DNA of 64,000 nucleotides from Oxalobacteraceae bacterium AB_14 (GTDB lineage Bacteria > Pseudomonadota > Gammaproteobacteria > Burkholderiales > Burkholderiaceae_D), in NCBI GenBank assembly GCA_000381565.1, contig KB906724.1, positions 2,904,980 through 2,968,979 of the forward strand. Reading direction: 5' to 3'. This document shows positions 60,595-64,000 of the stretch, in pieces. Position 1 is the stretch's first letter; each line of letters opens with the position of its first letter. Made by a program: the position numbers and the translations under genes. Under the pieces are notes generated by a model. That model worked only from the letters and a program-made list of their open reading frames with translations. It made no database searches and had not been told where the DNA came from.

Positions 60595-60604
60595 GGTGAT
60601 CCTC

Positions 60605-61042
60605 TCATGCGGGTTTGGTGGGCGCCGGCAACGCGCTGTACATCCGTTGATGCTGGAGCCGGTCGCGCCAGGCGGCGTCTATCACGCCGGCCGCCAGCGA
60701 CTCGCCCACCAGCAGCAGCAACAGCTCATAGAACAGGCTGAACAGTTTGCGGCTGGCCGCCAGTCCTTCCTCCGCGCTGCGTTCCGCCAATTGCGTGCCC
60801 AGCAGATCGAAAGCATGCGTCGCGGAACTGCGCGCAGGCGTGTTGCGCAGCCAGGTAAAGCGCACGCCGCACAAATCGACACAGCGGCAAAACAAAGCCA
60901 TGAAGCCGTTGTCGCCCACAATCGGCGCCAACTGCTGGTGCACGGCGCGCCACAGCTGCATGGAGCGGCGGGACACCAGTACCGGTTGATTCGTTTCCAG
61001 CCAGATCAGGACAGCTTGCGGGTAGTACTTTTCAGCGGCCAT
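60605..61042 (-). CDS. Small helical protein, paralogue of 56983-57390
   Basis: The ATG at 61042 gives 145 aa starting MAAEKYYPQAVLIW. It is helical, with RSMQLWRAVHQQLAPIVGDN, GFMALFCRCVDLCGVRFTWL and LFYELLLLLVGESLAAGVID. The pattern matches the protein upstream of the KaiC-like ATPase. It starts the operon that continues with the GGDEF-EAL gene 10 bases downstream. It may be the input component of this branch. Confidence 0.65.
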   Translation of the reverse strand: MAAEKYYPQAVLIWLETNQPVLVSRRSMQLWRAVHQQLAPIVGDNGFMALFCRCVDLCGVRFTWLRNTPARSSATHAFDLLGTQLAERSAEEGLAASRKLFSLFYELLLLLVGESLAAGVIDAAWRDRLQHQRMYSALPAPTKPA

Positions 61043-61115
61043 GATATTTCCATCAAAAACAGCGCCCCTGCCCGTGCGCCAGGCGGCCATCAGGTTCGCT
61101 GATGAGCTACACGAT

Positions 61116-61141
61116 AAAAACCGCTCGGAAGAGCGGTTTTT
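61116..61141 (-). terminator. Intrinsic terminator of the second PEP-CTERM gene
   Basis: AAAAACCGCTC (61116-61126) and GAGCGGTTTTT (61131-61141) form a perfect 11-bp stem with a GGAA loop and T-run ends on both strands. It lies eight bases after the stop of the PEP-CTERM gene. The symmetry would let it act in both directions. Confidence 0.85.
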
Positions 61142-61148
61142 ATCTGCC

Positions 61149-61676
61149 TTAAGCCGCTTTTACCGCGGTTTTTTTGCGCCGCGCCACCACGCCGACGATC
61201 CCCAGTCCGGCCAGCAACATGCCCAGCATCTCCGGTTCCGGCACGGCGGAGGTCAGCGCCACGCCATAGGCGCCGCCGTTCAGGCCGTCCGCCACGCCGG
61301 TCACCAGCATATGGTAGGCGCCAGCCGTGCTCAGGCCGATGTCATAGCTGATGTTATTGCCTGGAAAAGTGCCGTACCAGCTTGTGTTCGTGCCCGATGT
61401 GCCGCCCCAGACCGAATAGCTCAGTCCCTGGATGTTGAACACGTCCAGCCCCCTGAACTCGACGTTGAGTGCGTTGGCGGAAGCGCCCAGGCTGCCGGTG
61501 CTGACGACGAAGTCGATGGTATCGGTGAAGGCGGCGGCGTCGTGGACGAACAGATGGCCGAAGGGAGCTGCCGGACTCAACGGCAAAACGCCCGCGTCGA
61601 GGCTGATGTTATTCGCCGACGCCATACCACTGGCGGCAAACACGGCCAAGCTGGCCAATACGAACTTAGTTTTCAT
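61149..61676 (-). CDS. PEP-CTERM/FxDxF-type sorting-domain protein
   Basis: The ATG at 61676 gives 175 aa starting MKTKFVLASLAVFAASGMAS, a signal peptide. The mature part is beta-rich (FGHLFVHDAAAFTDTIDFVV, the FxDxF motif) and the end is VPEPEMLGMLLAGLGIVGVV plus ARRKKTAVKAA, an exosortase signal. This resembles the FxDxF PEP-CTERM subfamily of betaproteobacteria. It is terminated by a strong hairpin. Confidence 0.92.
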   Translation of the reverse strand: MKTKFVLASLAVFAASGMASANNISLDAGVLPLSPAAPFGHLFVHDAAAFTDTIDFVVSTGSLGASANALNVEFRGLDVFNIQGLSYSVWGGTSGTNTSWYGTFPGNNISYDIGLSTAGAYHMLVTGVADGLNGGAYGVALTSAVPEPEMLGMLLAGLGIVGVVARRKKTAVKAA

Positions 61677-61767
61677 TGTTTTACATCCCTGGAAAAGCAC
61701 TGCATGGCCCGGATACCGGGAAGAGTCCCACACCGCCGGACCTGCCGGCGGCACTACGGCAGCGCGC

Positions 61768-62199
61768 CTACAAGCGCATCTGCATTTCGTCGACAACATT
61801 GCGTACGCCCGGCGCGCCCCAGGCGGCATGGATGGCGCAAACCCGTTCATCCCAGGTGGAGACGAAGCCGGACAGCGTCACCTCGTCATCTTGTAACCGT
61901 ATGTCGACCCGATGGGCGCTGTCGCGCCGGGCGCAGCGCAACAGCGCGCCTTCGATGTCGTGTTTCACAGCGCTCAGCGCGACGGCAGGCTTGATCGCAA
62001 TCGCGTTGTCGACGCCGCGCACGCCGGTCAGGTTGCGCACGATCTGTTCGGCCGCCCATTTCTCGCCCGGCGTGCCGACGTGCCCGGCCAGGGTGACGAC
62101 GCCGTCATGGACATCCACGCCGACCTGGGCGGCATTGATCGCCGGGTCCCAGTCGAGCTGTCCCACGACATCCTGTTGTAACTGCTGGTCGGTATCCAT
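61768..62199 (-). CDS. Double-BON-domain protein
   Basis: This 143-aa protein has two BON-like repeats: DQQLQQDVVGQLDWDPAINA ... VDVHDGVVTLAGHVGT and HDIEGALLRCARRDSAHRVD ... IRLQDDEVTLSGFVST. No signal peptide is seen, so it is cytosolic, unlike OsmY. BON domains bind membranes or phospholipids and are often linked to osmotic or general stress. It lies alone, opposite the Crp/Fnr gene. Confidence 0.85.
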   Translation of the reverse strand: MDTDQQLQQDVVGQLDWDPAINAAQVGVDVHDGVVTLAGHVGTPGEKWAAEQIVRNLTGVRGVDNAIAIKPAVALSAVKHDIEGALLRCARRDSAHRVDIRLQDDEVTLSGFVSTWDERVCAIHAAWGAPGVRNVVDEMQMRL

Positions 62200-62405
62200 G
62201 ACATTTTCCCAACGTCTGCCTGCTCAATGAATCCATCGTGACGGCGGCGGCGATGTGGCTCTGTGGGTTTCCACACAAAACTATGCAGCGTGGCTTTTTT
62301 GCACTATTTCCACAACGAATGTATGCCAGACCACAGACGGGCGGGTTGGACCCTGCCAGCCTTGGTTATCAGCATTTCTGAAGTAATATGACATGAGAGC
62401 CCCCC

Positions 62406-63263
62406 ATGATTAACGCAGCGTTCAGTCAAAACCGGTTGTTGGCAACGCTGAGCGAAGCGGAATTCGACCGGCTGTCTCCCCATCTGGAACTGGTATGCCT
62501 TGCCCAGGGCGATGTCCTGTATCAGTGCGGGGGACAACTGATGCATATCTATTTCCCCACTACGTCCATCGTCTCCATTCAATATGAGCTGGAGGATGGC
62601 GGCGCCTCGGAGATCGCCAGCGTCGGCAATGAAGGCTTGCTGGGCGTATCGTTGTTCATGGGCGGCGCCACCACGCCCAACCGGGCGGTCGTGCACAGCT
62701 CGGGTTATGGCTATCGCTTGCGGGCCAGCCGCTTGCTGGACGAATTTCACCGCAAGGGCCCGCTGTTCGATCGCTTGTTGCGCTATACCCAGGGACTGAT
62801 GACGCAGATGTCGCAAACCGCCGTGTGCAACAGCCATCACTCGACGCTGCAGCGCCTGTGCCGCTGGCTGCTGCAAACACTGGACCATTCGAATACCAGC
62901 GAGCTGGTGGTGACACAGGAGGCGCTGGGAACGATACTGGGGGTGCGGCGCGAAGGCGTCACCGAAGCGGCCCGGCGCCTGCAGGCGCTGGGACTGATCA
63001 GGTGCCGGCGCGGACGCATACGTGTGCTGACAAGAATCGGCCTTGAGCAGCAGGTATGCGAATGCTATGAAGTGATGCGTAAAGAAACTGCGCGGCTGAT
63101 GGCGCCGCAAGTCGCGCCCGCCGTGCCGGAGCGTGAATGGCAGCTACGCAGCGTAGCGGTCAGCCGGCGCACCGGGCCACGCGAACGCCGCAACCCGGCA
63201 GTGCAGGATCAGGACGAGCCGGCATCGAACGATGCCCGGGCCATCATCGTGTTTACGCGGTAG
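62406..63263 (+). CDS. Crp/Fnr-family transcriptional regulator
   Basis: This 285-aa protein has a cNMP-binding-like beta barrel (about 15-120, HLELVCLAQGDVLYQCGGQL, GNEGLLGVSLFMG) and a C-terminal HTH (about 170-215) with LVVTQEALGTILGVRREGVT. The Fnr [4Fe-4S] Cys pattern is absent, and the Arg/Ser cAMP ligands are not evident. A longer tail after the HTH is basic. The ligand is unknown. Confidence 0.87.
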   Translation: MINAAFSQNRLLATLSEAEFDRLSPHLELVCLAQGDVLYQCGGQLMHIYFPTTSIVSIQYELEDGGASEIASVGNEGLLGVSLFMGGATTPNRAVVHSSGYGYRLRASRLLDEFHRKGPLFDRLLRYTQGLMTQMSQTAVCNSHHSTLQRLCRWLLQTLDHSNTSELVVTQEALGTILGVRREGVTEAARRLQALGLIRCRRGRIRVLTRIGLEQQVCECYEVMRKETARLMAPQVAPAVPEREWQLRSVAVSRRTGPRERRNPAVQDQDEPASNDARAIIVFTR

Positions 63264-63276
63264 ACGCCTGACGGGA

Positions 63277-64000
63277 TCAGCCCAGCTTCATCTTGGCCCG
63301 CAGCGCCTCGCGCACATGCGGCGTGGCGGCGTAAGGATCGCCGGGGTTGGTGCCGGCGACGATGTGCTCCATGCGCTCCTGCACGCCGGCCAGCGCGCCC
63401 GGATGCGAGTAGATGTAGAAGTCGCCGTTGGCGATGGCCTTGAAGGTGATCTCCGCCACGTCCTGCGCCGACACTTTGCCGGACGATACCGCCTTGTCCG
63501 TCATCGCCTGCGCGGCCAGCTGGCTGGCGGTCGGGCCCTGCGTCATGCGCACGTCCTCGGGACGGTTGCGGTGCGACTGGCTGATCCCGGTCGGCACAAA
63601 GTACGGGCACAACACCGACGCCCCGATCGGCGCGCCGACCAGTTGCAGGTCCTGGTACAAGGTCTCCGACAGCGACACCACCGCATGCTTGGAGACGTTG
63701 TACACGCCCATCGCCGGCGCGTTCAGCAAGCCCGCCATCGACGCCGTGTTGACGATGTGGCCTTCGAACGACGGATCTTCCTTGGCCGCATCCAGCATCA
63801 GCTTGGTGAAAATGCGCACGCCGTGGATCACGCCCCACACGTTCACACCCATCACCCACTCCCAGTCGGCCTCGGTGTTTTCCCAGATCAGGCCGCCGGA
63901 GCCGACGCCTGCGTTGTTGAACAGCAGATGCACGGCGCCGAATTCGGCCATGGCCGCGTCGGCCAGCGCCTGCACCTGCTCGCTCTTGCGCACGTCGCAC
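63277..64000 (-). CDS. Short-chain dehydrogenase/reductase, 5-prime end outside the window
   Basis: The frame continues past base 64000 (coding CDVRKSEQV at the edge), so the Rossmann Gly motif is not visible. The rest is a classical SDR: HLLFNNAGVGSGG, WVMGVNVWGVIHGVR, IVNTASMAGLL, YNVSKHAVVSLSE (Tyr and Lys of the active site) and SVLCPYFVPTGI. The substrate is unknown. It is convergent with the Crp/Fnr gene. Confidence 0.9.
   Translation of the reverse strand, partial: CDVRKSEQVQALADAAMAEFGAVHLLFNNAGVGSGGLIWENTEADWEWVMGVNVWGVIHGVRIFTKLMLDAAKEDPSFEGHIVNTASMAGLLNAPAMGVYNVSKHAVVSLSETLYQDLQLVGAPIGASVLCPYFVPTGISQSHRNRPEDVRMTQGPTASQLAAQAMTDKAVSSGKVSAQDVAEITFKAIANGDFYIYSHPGALAGVQERMEHIVAGTNPGDPYAATPHVREALRAKMKLG

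Overview
The window looks like a chromosome segment from a high-GC betaproteobacterium of the Oxalobacteraceae (Massilia / Duganella / Janthinobacterium type). The basis is the gene set (two PEP-CTERM proteins, a YgfZ-DUF4936-NRDE run, an mltG-tmk-holB-pilZ run, a Pta-AckA-FabI operon, a large TonB receptor next to a NagX-like protein) and strong GC codon bias. The genus is an inference. No rRNA, tRNA or CRISPR array was recognised.

Region 1 (1 to about 11,040) is the most interesting part: a compact tailless-phage provirus that runs off the left edge. Almost all its genes lie on the minus strand as one tightly overlapping operon. In transcription order it has two small proteins, a D12-class adenine methylase, a ribbon-helix-helix protein, a 96-aa protein, a GPA-type rolling-circle initiator, several small membrane proteins and a zinc-ribbon protein, and a HerA/FtsK-type packaging ATPase. 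Three single-pass micro-proteins follow, then a protein with the internal duplication expected of a double-jelly-roll major capsid protein, membrane-anchored virion candidates, a repeat-rich fibre-like protein, a possible vertex protein and a membrane-anchored lambda-R-type (GH104) muralytic enzyme. This is the corticovirus (PM2)-like layout of internal-membrane phages. A divergent DUF3693-like repressor, GTCCATA operators and a dif-like half site mark the right end.

Region 2 (11,100 to 15,700) holds an orphan type VI secretion adaptor pair (a CxxC-repeat protein and a DUF4123 chaperone), an OsmC-YcaO protein and an ArsR/AHSA1 pair with a duplicated operator. Region 3 (15,968 to 29,635) holds a discoidin plus di-haem cytochrome lipoprotein, a copper-resistance operon (Cys-rich protein, TolC-type, multicopper oxidase, CopC, CopD), a secreted EEP nuclease, a Pta-AckA-FabI operon and a membrane-anchored serine hydrolase.

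Region 4 (29,700 to 40,516) has a 220-bp nested inverted-repeat element upstream of a RAMA-domain gene, a DUF2799 lipoprotein, a QseBC-like two-component system, and a divergent TonB receptor whose promoter carries 11-bp-phased TTAAGG repeats. A truncated NagX-like remnant, an intact NagX-like gene, a PEP-CTERM protein and a fatty-acid-hydroxylase-like protein follow. Region 5 (40,517 to 54,011) is mostly housekeeping: a second EF-G, phospholipase A1, a PRMT-like methylase, TatD, HolB, Tmk, MltG and YgfZ.

Region 6 (54,200 to 64,000) has a four-helix Cys-rich copper protein, a relic of a divergent LysR/dehydrogenase pair, and a signalling cluster: a KaiC-like double ATPase, a hybrid histidine kinase, a GGDEF-EAL protein and two small paralogous helical proteins. 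It ends with a PEP-CTERM protein, a double-BON protein, a Crp/Fnr regulator and a partial SDR.
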